Assembly: GCA_037447655.1 (NCBI GenBank)
Contig: JBBHKE010001296.1
Span: 1-27,550, forward strand
Source: Zygnema cylindricum
Taxonomy: Eukaryota; Streptophyta; Zygnematophyceae; Zygnematales; Zygnemataceae
DNA length: 27,550 bases
Reading direction: 5' to 3'
Position numbers and translations under genes: made by a program. The notes under the pieces were generated by a model. That model saw only the letters and a program-made list of their open reading frames with translations, was not told the DNA's origin and searched no databases. Below are positions 8,591 to 19,422 of the stretch, piece after piece; the first letter of the stretch is position 1, and each line of letters begins with the position of its first letter.

Positions 8591-10132
8591 TTTCTTTTGA
8601 GTCCAGATGGAGAGATATCGCCTCTACTGCCTACAAGTTTCTGCCTTCTGACGGACAGAGATTTTCATATAAACATGCTCCTCAGTGGTTATGTCGCGAA
8701 CATGCCATCTTCTGATGTTAAACCTGTGCGTTCATGGATCAGGTGAACAAAGACTCTCTCTCTGCCCTCTCCCTCTCTCTTTCCCTCTCCCTCTCCCCCT
8801 TTTCTGTGTGGACAGCACACTCAGGACTACATGTCTTTCTTTTTGAAGTCTGCCTGGAAAGAAAGTTGTACAAAGCTACATTCTCGTCACAATTTATCAT
8901 CATCGGAAACCTACATTATTCATCTACATCACTACTCTACTTTATCCTGCTCAGATGGGTCAATAGCTCTAGGATTATGACAGGGTTCTTTGAATGCTTT
9001 CCTTATGCTATCTTTGTTTCTTTCATGTTTCTGATTCATATTGATGGTGATGCATATTAGACTGCCCATGAACCCCGAAAGTACTTGTGTATATAGCTGA
9101 CATACAGCTATACTGTTATGTATTGCACTTGTTTGCGTTTTTTTTAAATAATATCTGAAGTCTGACCTTTCAAATTTTTGTGAGTTTGCAGAGAGTTGTC
9201 ATTCTTTTGGGTTAAGAATGGAAAGGCCCATTCTGTGGTACTTTCTGCACGTCGAGGTCCAGCTCAGGAGAGAGGGGATGGTTTTCTGCAGTCCATCACA
9301 GTCGATGGGACTGTGCTTCCTCACCTTACTCTGGGAGATGAAGCAAGTCTCTTCGAAGGTGACGCTGCTGTGTCATTTGAGGCCTATGAGAAGGCCGGGG
9401 ATTTTGATGTAGATGTTTATAGAGTTCAAATTGAGGGTCTATTTGAAGGGGAGGTTCGTCTAAGAATTGCAACTCCAGCTCTGCAGGAGGCAGACGATGC
9501 AGAGGTACATATGAACCTCGACATTTTGGACGTCCAGCATACTTCGGTTATCCATGGAGTGATTGGACAATCGTATCAAGAAAGCAGGTATTGTGATTTT
9601 GTCCACATGTGAATTTGTTTGTCGATGTACTTGTTTGTCTGTGCTCAACTGGCATGATGGTTAACTTATATCACCGGTTCAGTCTAGTTTTACAGGGAAT
9701 CTATGTAAGTTAATGTGGACATCTGCTTTTGATCAATTTTTTGCACTGGTGCACATGCACATTTCGTGGATTACCATTTTCTGTTCATTTTCCCAGTCAC
9801 CTTCTGAAATATTGCTGACTCTCTCTCTCTCTCTCTCCCCCCCCATCCCTCCTCTCTCTCCCTCTCTCTCCCTCTCCCCCTCTCCCCCCCCTCTCTCTCC
9901 CTCTTTCTCCCTCTCTCTCTCTCTCCCTCTCTCTCTCTCTCCCTCCCACTCCCTCTGCAGCTCTGAGCAATCTCTTGACTACTCGGCTTTGAGCTCGTTG
10001 ATGGCGTCTATGTCATCGGGCTTAAGCGCTGGTGATGCCAGTCTGGAAGAGGCTCACAAATTTATTTCCACCAGTGTTTTGACTGCTGATTGTGCTGTTT
10101 CACATTCTCATTTCAATCAAAGGATACATTGA
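8591..10132 (+). CDS. Root-cap/LEA-like domain protein, last three exons
   Basis: Three exons join in phase: 8591-8742, 9192-9587 and 9961-10132. Donors are AG before GTGAAC and AG before GTATTG; acceptors are GGTAG, TTTGCAG and CTCTGCAG. The spliced product contains SFCLLTDRDFHINMLLSGY, then SWIRELSFFWVKNGKAHSV across the first junction. Next come DVYRVQIEGLFEGEVRLRI and HGVIGQSYQES at the second donor, and the ending is ISTSVLTADCAVSHSHF. This order (TD..FHIN, the SWI..LS block, HGV.GQ.Y and the final ADC.VS.F) is what I know of the plant Root_cap family (LEA-related, usually secreted). Biochemical function is unknown. The N-terminal part is not found, so the gene is partial here. Both introns contain CT microsatellites, the second right at the 3' splice site. 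No frameshift is needed within these exons. Confidence 0.75.
8756..8801. repeat. Short CT repeat in intron
   Basis: A CT/CCCT-rich run starts about a dozen bases after the donor at 8743 of the root-cap-like gene. Confidence 0.8.
9822..9958. repeat. CT microsatellite forming the 3' end of an intron
   Basis: About 135 bases of nearly uninterrupted pyrimidine (CT, CCT and C-runs) run directly into the CTGCAG acceptor at 9960. It serves as an oversized polypyrimidine tract. Ser/Pro/Leu-rich frames across it are intronic. Confidence 0.85.
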
Positions 10133-12091
10133 GTTCTGGAGTATCTTTAGCATAAGCGAGCCCCCTAAGGAGACTCTGGATATCGATGGATTGAATATTG
10201 ATTAGTCTTCTCCAACTGTAGAGGAGAAAAACTGCAAAGTAACGGTCTTGATGGACCTTTGTAATTTAGCACGATGTGCTTGTCCTGTCATTGGTTTGTA
10301 CAGGCTGTCCTTCTCCTCCAGTTTTGCCATTGAGAGGGATAAATAATGATGTCCAATTTGAAGGTTGCCATAAAAAAATAATTGCATTTTTGCAAGTTGG
10401 CAAGAGTTCATTTGTACCCTATTCTAGGTATTAACTTAGCACCCATTTGTTGCCAACAAACAGGCACTTACGACAGACTGTCTGTTTCCCGTTATTTAAT
10501 ATTTATTTTGTGATTATTTCTGTTTTCGTTGTTCCAGCATTCAGAAGATTTGTAGATAGCGTTTTGCAAAAGCTAGTAATCCTTGATAGAGTTGCGAGCT
10601 TTCTCCAAAATTCCTTGGATATTGGTTCTTCGATTTTCAACTTTTATTAGTTTGAAAGGTATTGTCTGGAATTAGCAGTATTTGTGATGTCAAACATGAA
10701 ATATTATCTCTTTGACCACATGTTGAGGGCTGATGTTCAGTGTGTCGGAGAGCAATTTTTTTGGCTGTTGTATCTTATAATGGTAACGAAGGCCTTATGC
10801 TATTGATCAAAAGTTTTATTTTGGAGGATACTGCTGATGTTATATTTTTTGTCCTTATGAAGGCCTCTTTGTTACCACAGGTATTTGCCTTAAAACACAT
10901 ATGTGAACCTTTTATCTGTCACATATTTCTGGAACCGATAAGTTTATAGCCCCTTTTACAAACCCACTTCATCTATTTTCGGTGCGTCATTTTAGGTATT
11001 TTATTGCATCCATCCTGTCAGGAGTAGTTACTTTTTGTTTTAGCACTTCATAATGCCAGTAACCAGGTAACAAAATTTTCTATAGAACTGTGTATACTCA
11101 TTTGTTTTCGCGGCTTGCAACTCTCGGGCTCTGTATTGCAGACTGTTATAAAGGCCCAACAGGAATATCAGTGGGAATTGAACCTTGTTACCGAAAGAAG
11201 GTCCTTGTCTTCAACACAATTCATGGAGACCCTAAGTGAACAATTACTCTTATATATCGTGTCAATTTCCTGACGTACTTGGTACTATCGGCTAGATGAC
11301 TGCTGTTCATTCATATGAAATTTGTTTCCAAAACAGGCTACACAAAAGCTTTCACTTCGCTGCAGGAAACACTGATCGTCTTTGACTGACAGTCACCTGA
11401 TGTGGCCATCCATGTAACTGATAAATACCAGTCATAAATACATCAGAAGCTTGGGCAACATCGAAACTATTCCCACTTAATAACACCAAGGTTGAAAGGT
11501 TCGAGTACTGCTCATATTTGAATCAAGACTTGAAATATCTTAACTAGGAGATGTTTGCGAATTAAAACACAACTAAGAGGGGCAAACGAAACATTTTTGA
11601 AAGCACAAATTTAGTTTACAAACTTCGGAAAGATCCAAACTCATAATATTTCTTGTTTATTTGTGTCATTTACAATACCATTTCACATTTTCCCAATTAT
11701 ATACCAGTAAAAAGACAAACAACTTGAGACTATTACTGAAGCCTACTCAATACACGAACTGTTCCTTCATCAAGACCACTCAAGCCCATTAATTTGCAAA
11801 GCTCCAAAAATACTTAAAAATAATTGAGTTATTACAGAACAGGGGATGGAAAAATACTACACAGCAAATCTACAAGATGCCACAGGACCGTCTTGTCACA
11901 AATTTTGCCAAACAAGCCCATAAAAAAACATGATTTTACTACCAGATTTCTGCCTAACTCGTAATTGCTTAGATAACAAATTTCGTTAAAGAGAAGCATA
12001 GACTACTTCTAGAAAAACCCTAAAAATCACAGAAGAACCAGATCTTTAACAAATGCTTCAAACACCACGGTCTTTGACCATAGTGAAGCTT
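10133..12091. other. Intergenic region between two convergent genes
   Basis: About 2 kb that must hold the 3' UTRs of the root-cap-like gene (from the left) and of NFXL1 (from the right). It is AT-rich, with short frames only and no recognised repeat or RNA gene. On the minus strand an AATAAA overlaps the NFXL1 stop (complement of 12091-12096), and a second lies near 11655, a likelier distance for a 3' UTR. Confidence 0.5.
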
Positions 12092-15000
12092 TTATTGATC
12101 CACCAATTTCTCCCAATCTTCCTCCTCTTCCTGAACGTCGTCACTCTTCTCCTCCTTTTCAGACTTCTCCTCCGACCTCTGCTTCTAAAACTTCAAAAAT
12201 TTGTCTTCTTGATCAAAGACGATGGTTGAAAAGACTTTCCTTCCGTAACTGTCCCCTCTATTTTTCCTGCGCTCTTTTTCGAGCTTGCCTCAGCTTCCCC
12301 TCTATCTAAACCTAACGCTCCAAAAATGTTCCCAGTTGCGGGAATGGGAGGCCCTTCCTTCTGCCATGCCCCAGCTGTACTTCTTCCCCAGTTTCCAGTT
12401 GACTTGTCATCTCCCCATGCGTCTTCAGCCACACTCTCTTTGCCTGTATTTCTTCGGACTCTATTTCCTGTTTGCTGTACAATTTTCCCCCGTCCAATGC
12501 TAGCTCCCTTATAAGGACTCGCATAGTCAAGGTAACGCATTGACGCGATTGCCTTCCCAGGATTCTCAAAAACGGCTAAGGCATTTCTATCATCAAGCCA
12601 TACAAGTTCGCAATCTCCTCCGAAGCGCAATAACTGGTTTGAAAACTTTCGCCTCTCGAGGGAGATCAAAAAAGGCCACTACACACGACGGTTCTAAATC
12701 TAAGTCTGGATTTGACAAAGGAGCCTGAGCTTGTCCAGGTAACGAAATTGGACCTTTACTGACTGTTTTTGAAGGAGCCCTTGATTTTGATGTAGTATAC
12801 ACGACCACTAAACGACGTGGTTCACTCCCAACAGAAACCGAACCCAAGGACCAACGCTCAGCAAGTACATGAACTACTTCTCTTTTGCTACTAGGCATGG
12901 GTTTAAACAAATGTACTCTCACTGTTTCCTTACCAGGTCCCCCTTTAGAAGGCCCACGAACCAAATACTGTAATCTAGCCTCAATTCCAGCCACCCATTG
13001 GGGTTCCTTTCGAGCAGTCTCCATTAAAGCCTCTGAAGAGCTCAAAGTGGTCACATCTAAACCGTCAAGACTCCCGAGGGGCTGAAAAGCCTCTGCCAGT
13101 AAACGCCTTTTCTCCATTTTCGCACAATCTTCGTCGCATGAAAGCTTTCTCTGTCCTAAGGGCACTCGACCTTGATCCTCGATTGGTTGAAGTGCCGTGG
13201 GAAGTGAAGCTAAAACTACTCGGGAGTCTGGTTCCTTTCCCCCTCCGGCACCCACAAGGAACTTGGACAGAAATTCGTCCACATCCACATGTTATGGTCA
13301 CCGGGACTTGACATCTTATATCTGGACACGGGGACCGTAAGTGACACGGAGACACACAGTTATGTTGACAGTCCTTCCTTTGCGCACCGCATGGCTGTCC
13401 ACATGAAAGACTATTTTGATTGATAATACTGGATCGGTTAGGTTCGTCGCTTGCCTCGTTTCCAGAGGTAGAATCACAAGGAGGAACATGACACAGTCTG
13501 TTACAAAAATGTTGTCCACACTGTCGAAGAAGACCACATCGATTGTTGCATTTAATGTCACGAGAACCGCAAGGAACTCCTCTGAGAACTACATGTCCAC
13601 CTGTACAAGACTTCGCTACAGGGACTGTACAAGGGGGACATGGACCAAAATGGCAAAGGTGAGTCGCTTTATGATCACAAGGCTGTGGGACAGAGCAGTC
13701 ACGTGGACAGGAGGGAGGAGGGGTTCCACAAGGGACAGGAGGTGGGACAGAAGTCGATCCACAAGCACAAGAAAGCTCTGTGAATACCGAATTTAGACAA
13801 GGAGGACAATGCCCAGAATGGCAAAGCTCCTGACAGGTATGTTGTCCACACTGAAGCTTCTTTCCACATGCCAAAAAGACATAAATGAGGGTTGTCTCCA
13901 CCTTCCAATGCCTGTCCATAATTCTTTCCCAAGGGACAGCAGCGATTACTGCAACGATGTCGGCCGCAATTCTTCTTTGCTCCACACTTCTTCTCACATA
14001 AAAAGAGTTCCGCATTCTCAAAAACTGTAACTGAACAAGTCTTCTCTGGGTTGTTCACCAAATAACAAGAAGCTGTACGAGTCGAATCTCCACAAAGACA
14101 CTGCTGTTTACTTTTACAGTACACTTTCCACACGGTCCTTCGTGACAATTGCTTGTACACTCATGAATGCCACAAGCGAGCTTTTTGCTGCAGCTATGAC
14201 CGCAAGTGGGTATTGGATCAATACAGCTATCTCTTGTTTTCTTCAATCCCAAAAGCTCCCCGAGTGGTTTCTTTCCGCAAGGACAAGTTTTCACATTAGA
14301 AGGTAACAACTCACATTCCCCACAAGGTCCAGTATGACAGATCTTCTGACAAGTGTGATTCCCACACTGAAGAGTTTTTCCACAAACAACTTCACACGAG
14401 AAAGTTCCCTTTCGCATCGTTCCTTCAACCGTATCGTACTCCAATAATTCTCCACACATCACCGATCTCGACTGCTTCCCACAGTGACAGTCTGTGGGAA
14501 CCAAAATTTGACAGTTGTCGCATGGACCTTTATGACAGATTAGCGCACAGGAATGAAACCCACACTGCAGCAATTTCCCACAAAGTTTTCCACAACTGAG
14601 TCCCCCCCTTTTTGTCTATCGGAAACACCTTCGAGCATATTGAGTTTTCCTCGCAATGGCAACTTTGAGGCAAAGATGAAGCCGTACAGGGAGGACAAGG
14701 TCCCGGATGACACTGGAGAGTACAGTGGTGAGGACATAATCCCTCTCCAGATCGATCCAAAGGCTTCTGACAAAGTTCTCCGCAAGAATGTGGAATAAAA
14801 TACTCGTTACGAGGCGGGTCCTCGATTCGACCACAAAAACATCTATACTTAATTTCATTTGCTTCAATATTTTGGACACTTTGACAGCCCGGGCACCTCC
14901 AGCTGACCGAATTTATTGCATCCCCTTGCGATAAAGTATTGGCTGTTGTTGCCGAAGATGAAGGAGCTTGAGCCCATTTTTTTGACACAATGGAGATGAA

Positions 15001-16575
15001 AAATAGCAAAACAACTTCCACAAGACCAACATGGAGCCGTTCTCCCGACGGTCTCGTAACAAATCATACACTCCACCAATCCTGATGTGAGTTTCTCCTC
15101 TATCTCCTGTACCAATTGAGGCACATCTCCTCCTCCATCTCCTGTCCCTCTCTCACTCCGCTTCTCCATCCCTCTCTCTGTATCTCTATTACTACGATTC
15201 TCAAATAAGCCTCTGGATCCTCCTCTCCCAGATACATGAACTCTACCTCCCCTGAATCCATTCCTTCCATTACTCCCTCCTGATCCTAAAATGCCATCCA
15301 TACCAGGCCCCATCCTGGAATCGATACCCCTACCAGCTCTTAAGCCCCCAGTTATGGGAATTACTGGCCCTCGGTCCCCTCTCCCTCTCACTCTACCTGA
15401 GCCCATTCTTATATGTCCTCCCGCACCAGGAAGTTGTCCTCTTATCTCTCCCCTCCACCCATTAGCCTGATTCACATTGGAAGGCTGTGACTGCTCCTCC
15501 TCCCCTCTATTTGTCGGTACTTCTGATATCCATCTTCCTTGTTGAAAGTGATCACTCCCTCCTCCTACACCTCTCTCTTCACTGCCATTACCTCCCCGCC
15601 CTCCACTTCTTCCTCCGCCTCTCCCTTCACCTCTCCCTCTGCCTCTCCCTTCACCTCTTCCTCCCCCCTCTCCCTCGGCCTCTCTCGTCACTTCTCTCTT
15701 CATCTCTTGCTCCAAATGTTCCTCCACCTCCACCTCCCCCTTCTCCTCTCCCTTTGCCTCTCTCGTCACCCTCTCCCTCCGGCTCTTCCTTCACTTCTTC
15801 CTCTGCCTCTTCCTTCCCCTCTCCCTCCACCCCTTCCTCCTCTCATATGCCCTCCTCCCAATCGATTCATCCCATCCTCTTCTCCCGGGCCTCCAGTCGT
15901 TTCTCTGACGTCACCAGTCCTCTCTCTCCTTGTCAAACCGTAACTATCTTGATTATCCGTCCTCCTCCTCTCGTCCTCCTCCCTATATGAGTGACTCTCT
16001 CTGTTCCCCGGAGCCCTGGACCTGTCCAATAAATCTGGAGAGGGGAGAGGATTAAAACTCCTATTTGTAAAATTGTTTCCCCCGAAAGGCTGCGAGAGTC
16101 GCCCAGTTACTTCAGGTGATTGCAACAGAGGCTCCCTATTGGTCGCCTCTTCTCTATTCCTATACCTCTCTCTCTCTAATCTGGAAACCCTATTATGAGA
16201 ATCTTCGATATCTCTAGCCGTACTAAAAGCGGCATTAGGTCCCGGACTCTCAAAAGTCGAACGAAAAACTCGACCTCGATTGACTCGAAGAGTGTCAACA
16301 TCAATTTGAGGTCCATTCCATTCGTTAGGAGGGTCGTAGGCATTGTTATAGCCACGGCCACGATTGTTATGACCACGACCACGACTGGAACCAGAATTAG
16401 GGTTCAGGTTGAGAGAAGCTTTTGGTTCACTTATTTCTTGCCTTCCGTGAAAAGACATGATTTCGTCAGATACAGAAGATGTTGAGGAAGGGGGGATAGC
16501 AGAGAACGATGAGTTTCTGGTCGTCTCTATGGTAGAAGTTCCAAGGTCGGAGGAAGAGGATTGAGAATCCGCCAT
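12092..16575 (-). CDS. NFXL1: NFXL1-like NF-X1-type zinc-finger protein, apparently intronless, with about ten one-base frameshifts
   Basis: Plant NFXL1 is a nuclear regulator of stress and defence transcription. Order from the ATG at 16575: disordered Ser/Asn/Arg-rich start; Arg-Gly-rich repeats (about 15860-15590); PHD/RING-type finger VECMICYETV...CWSCGSC...HLHCVKK...WRCPGCQ (about 15080-14870). About nine NF-X1 fingers follow, e.g. CGKTLQCGNHTCQKICHTGPC, then an RRM-like segment with FFDLPREAK and LRFGGDCELVWLDD. The acidic tail ends EEEEDWEKLVDQ at the TAA (12094-12092). The order and the C-terminus fit the plant family; about 500 residues before the RING is longer than the ~1190-residue Arabidopsis protein suggests. 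The frame changes near 15770, 15665, 14980, 14605, 14110, 13875, 13252, 12643, 12197 and 12176. Nine are explained by one extra base, mostly in homopolymers; 14110 is one missing base. Between these points I saw no premature stop. Assembly error is likelier than pseudogene. Confidence 0.92.
15590..15860 (-). repeat. Arg-Gly-Glu repeat region within NFXL1
   Basis: On the coding strand, GGAGAGG-type units repeat imperfectly. They give two GRGEGRGRG-like blocks separated by an acidic, Gly-rich insert. A GTGACGAGAGAGGC string occurs twice, about 80 bp apart, showing local tandem duplication. RGG-type repeats commonly bind RNA or are arginine-methylated; that function is inferred. Two of the proposed frame errors lie here (15769-15771 and 15663-15668). 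Confidence 0.7.
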
Positions 16576-16584
16576 AAACCCTAA
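16576..16584 (-). promoter_or_regulatory. Telo-box adjoining the NFXL1 start codon
   Basis: AAACCCTAA (plus strand) directly adjoins the NFXL1 ATG, so the message side reads TTAGGGTTT then ATG. Telo-boxes are common near transcription starts of plant housekeeping genes. Here it would sit at the end of the 5' UTR, so its role is uncertain. Confidence 0.4.
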
Positions 16585-16936
16585 AAACTATGATCCGAGG
16601 GGATCGCACAGTGGCTATAGTTTAGAACTTAGATAGAGAACAGGGTCAGCTTTTCCCCCGAAACACGTTATGTGCAGCTTCGCAGAAAGCGGCAATCATG
16701 CAGTAAGAATCACTTACGGACACGTGTGTGAGAATGGTGGCGGAAGTTTCCAGACATTTATTCGGTGCATGACTCTTTCTTTTGTTCACATCCTCATTTC
16801 GTGGAGGGTGTCCTAACCGTCCGATCGTTATTCGGTATGCGGATAAATTTCCATGTTCTCGATACATTGCACAGTAAAGCACAATGTTAAAGGAAACTTA
16901 TGCATACTATTAACGAATTTAAACAAATATATAGGC

Positions 16937-17000
16937 GCGGATCGATATATCGAGCCCTTTGAAATTCAATTACCGGAAAACTCGGATATTGGAACTAAAA
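16937..17000 (+). repeat. CGATATATCG-family repeat, partial copy 3
   Basis: GCGGATCGATATATCGAGCC followed by CTTTGAAATTCAATTACCGG and CTCGGATATTGG aligns with the middle of the copy at 6483-6600. The outer parts are missing or diverged. Confidence 0.5.
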
Positions 17001-17268
17001 AGATAAAAAATCTACCAATACATAGCCCTGTTTTAGGGTACGTCCCCGTGTATTAAAGTATCTACTTTTCTCTGTCTTTTTGCCCTAAATATCAGGGAAC
17101 TTCAACAAAAACTCTAGCCGTACGAGAAAATTATTTTTACCAAAGTAGAGTGAACGTCAATTCATACTTTGGATGTACGGCGTGTTTGTCGCCATGTGAA
17201 CGCATTTTGGCGTTTTCCCCTTTTTGACCCCCAGGCAAGAGAATCCAGTCCAGAGAAAAACTTCATCC

Positions 17269-17293
17269 AAAATCACCTCGAGGGGGTGATTTT
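17269..17293. repeat. Short perfect hairpin
   Basis: AAAATCACC and GGTGATTTT form nine perfect pairs around a seven-base loop. No T-run or neighbouring gene suggests a role. Confidence 0.5.
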
Positions 17294-17684
17294 AGTTCAA
17301 GTACCGCCCAAACAGCGAATGAAAAACGAACCACGCACGCGCCACAAGAGTGGAACAAATTTTGGACGAGGGAGAGTCCTCGCTATTTTTCTCCGTGCCC
17401 GTCACGCGCTATGTACGGAAAAAAAATTGCAGGGGTCTCGGACGTCCACTTTCATTCATAGGTCCTTTGAATAATTTTTCGCCGTCGTCGCCTCTCCCCT
17501 CTCCCTCTCACACTACCGCTTGTATCTCACACTTTGTAGAATGAGAAACGACAATAATGGTATAAAATGAAAGCTCTTTTAAAAATATTTTTATTGACAA
17601 TTTTTAGGTTTTTTTTTAATGGCAAGTCGAGTGAGAAAAGTAAAAAAAACGAAATCGGGAAACCATGACGGAAAGTTATTGATC

Positions 17685-17725
17685 TTGTGACGTCAATGTT
17701 GTCACAAGTGAGCATGACGTCACAA
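17685..17725. promoter_or_regulatory. Inverted pair of TGACGTCA sites
   Basis: TTGTGACGTCA (17685-17695) and its exact reverse complement TGACGTCACAA (17715-17725) are 19 bases apart. Each contains TGACGTCA, the palindromic site of plant bZIP (TGA/CREB-type) factors. It is about 1.1 kb upstream of NFXL1. Regulation of NFXL1 is inferred only. Confidence 0.4.
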
Positions 17726-18144
17726 TATCACCAAACACTTAACATCTCCAATTTCACAAAAATCTAGACGTATACCACCGTCGCTGTTTTTATTGGCGTC
17801 ATTAATCGTCGGAAGTTTCGTAGTCGCCTTAAGTCGTCACAAGATGTACCTACGTCTACAACCGTCACATCTCAAAGTTCCGATTTCATTTTCGCACATA
17901 GGGACGCTTTTCAAAGTAGTACGGAGAATCTTTACTACAGTCCAAAATACTTTTACAAAATACCGATTTCATGGGGATGTACCCTTAGAAACATGTGTAC
18001 GTATATACGTGTCTGTAAAAAAAATAATATTTGTTAAACATATAGAGTGGTTTGTGCAAAACAAGGCACCATGATATACGTATAGCGTGGTATATGTTAA
18101 ACGAGACGTCAAACATATAAAAAAAACACACAAAATAATAATAA

Positions 18145-18149
18145 AAAAG
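18145..18149. repeat. Target-site duplication AAAAG, left
   Basis: AAAAG directly left of LTR B equals the five bases directly right of LTR C (22462-22466). Five bases is the usual copia-type duplication. Confidence 0.8.
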
Positions 18150-18627
18150 TCAAATTCTATGGGCTCCATTGCCCACAAAATCGCAGATCCAAAAGAAGCT
18201 AATCTAGATAGTGCCCACCCCAAGTTGATGTAAACCCAAATGAATGATCCCATGAAAATCAGAACCCCAATACACCTTCACCCATGTGAAGAGAAGACCT
18301 TCTATGTGCTCAGTTCCACCACAGAATGCAAAGCTTGAATATGTGTTTTGGACAATATTCCCCACTTTGACTTTCCCACTGAATAAGTGCCACCCTGGCA
18401 CGCAAAGACTCTAACCGACTACACCCCTGTGTAGCTTAGACTCCCCTGAGTCCACAGCAAAAAGAATCACTGAATTTGCTCACCCGAGCAGTAAGTTATG
18501 GCTGGTCAAAGATGACCTTTATAGTTAAAAGCTCTCTTAGAGAGAGGTACCGAAATATCACTAAGTCTTAGTCTGCCTACTTATGACTACCTACTACTAA
18601 ACCCTATTCCAATAGGAACACTATATA

Positions 18628-18675
18628 GTACAAGAAGGTACGATGGGCGATGTACTTATTGTACGGCCATTGTAC
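18628..18675 (-). promoter_or_regulatory. GTAC array of LTR B
   Basis: Five GTAC tetranucleotides in 48 bp (18628, 18638, 18652, 18661, 18672), upstream of the LTR TATA box in the element's sense. The layout matches LTRs A and C. Confidence 0.5.
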
Positions 18676-18962
18676 GACATGGTCTACAAGGTGACATGTG
18701 CCAAATCGGGAGCCATGGTTCCTCCTCCCATCTTCTCCGGTGTCAAATAATGTGGCGCCACGTGGCACCGCGTGACGCTATCCCCAAAGGCCGCCGAAAG
18801 CTTATCGCGGGGTGGCGGCTGTAATGGTGGTCGTCCGATCAGTTGTATTTATACGGCTTCGATTTCGCTTCCATGCATGAATTGATTAATGCGCGTTTTT
18901 GTTAGTCTGCTGCGAATTAGTCCTTTGAACCAATAGGTAAATATGCGTGAAACGGTCCACTT

Positions 18963-19035
18963 CTATCGTTTCGATAGTGACTTAATGGATAAGACGTTGG
19001 TCTATTTAGTAGCTTGTAGACCCCGGTTCAAATCC
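18963..19035 (+). other. Antisense tRNA-like Pol III boxes in LTR B
   Basis: TGACTTAATGG (18978-18988) fits box A with one mismatch. GGTTCAAATCC (19025-19035) fits box B perfectly; 36 bases lie between them, normal for a tRNA. CCGG/CCGG gives a four-pair T arm and GGTCTA/TAGACC an anticodon-like stem with a 12-base loop. No acceptor stem pairs, so it is not an intact tRNA. A perfect hairpin, CTATCG-TTT-CGATAG (18963-18977), sits immediately before it. Confidence 0.55.
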
Positions 19036-19127
19036 GGCCAGCGACAGTATTTTGCTAAAACTAGTAAAATACTTTCTAATTCATTCGGCCTCCTTCTAAG
19101 TGATGCGGCAACCATGGCGTGCCTTTG

Positions 19128-19286
<159 letters not shown>

Positions 19287-19383
19287 ATTCTAACTAAAAT
19301 ATAGAAGTGAACTATTAGTCACCTCTTTTCAGCACTCTATTTATTTTTCCAATATAGACCTAGAAAATACATAAATTTCAACA

Positions 19384-19400
19384 CTCCCCTTATTTTTTAG
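19384..19400 (-). other. Polypurine tract of the complete element
   Basis: On the minus strand CTAAAAAATAAGGGGAG ends exactly at the TGTTG start of LTR B, as expected for the plus-strand primer. Confidence 0.75.
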
Positions 19401-19422
19401 TCTACTTTCTTTTCAACTCCCA

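Larger units (their letters stand above)
16585..18144. other. Upstream region of NFXL1, no gene seen
   Basis: It should contain the NFXL1 promoter. It also holds a CGATATATCG-family remnant (16937-17000), a 9-bp-arm hairpin (17269-17293) and a TGACGTCA inverted pair (17685-17725). Open frames, including a 101-codon one at 17169-17474, have no recognisable features. I found no TATA box at a convincing distance from the ATG. Confidence 0.45.

Noticed and set aside
10447-10949. Two short plus-strand frames after the root-cap-like gene
   Set aside because: They lie in AT-rich 3' flanking DNA, with no family resemblance and no supporting splice structure.
13416-13796. 126-codon plus-strand frame and other frames opposite NFXL1
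   Set aside because: They are antisense shadows of the Cys-rich coding sequence.
15696-15769. A 74-bp intron in NFXL1 (GT at 15769, AG at 15697-15696) that would join the two N-terminal frames in phase
   Set aside because: The segment is purine-rich and not intron-like. The intermediate frame also reads as Arg/Gly/Glu-rich protein, so two single extra G bases explain the region better. It is not fully excluded.
17169-17474. 101-codon plus-strand open frame
   Set aside because: No recognisable motif, splice signal or promoter; its length is within chance for this composition.
18971-19045. A functional tRNA gene
   Set aside because: Box B is perfect, but no acceptor stem pairs and the anticodon loop is 12 bases.
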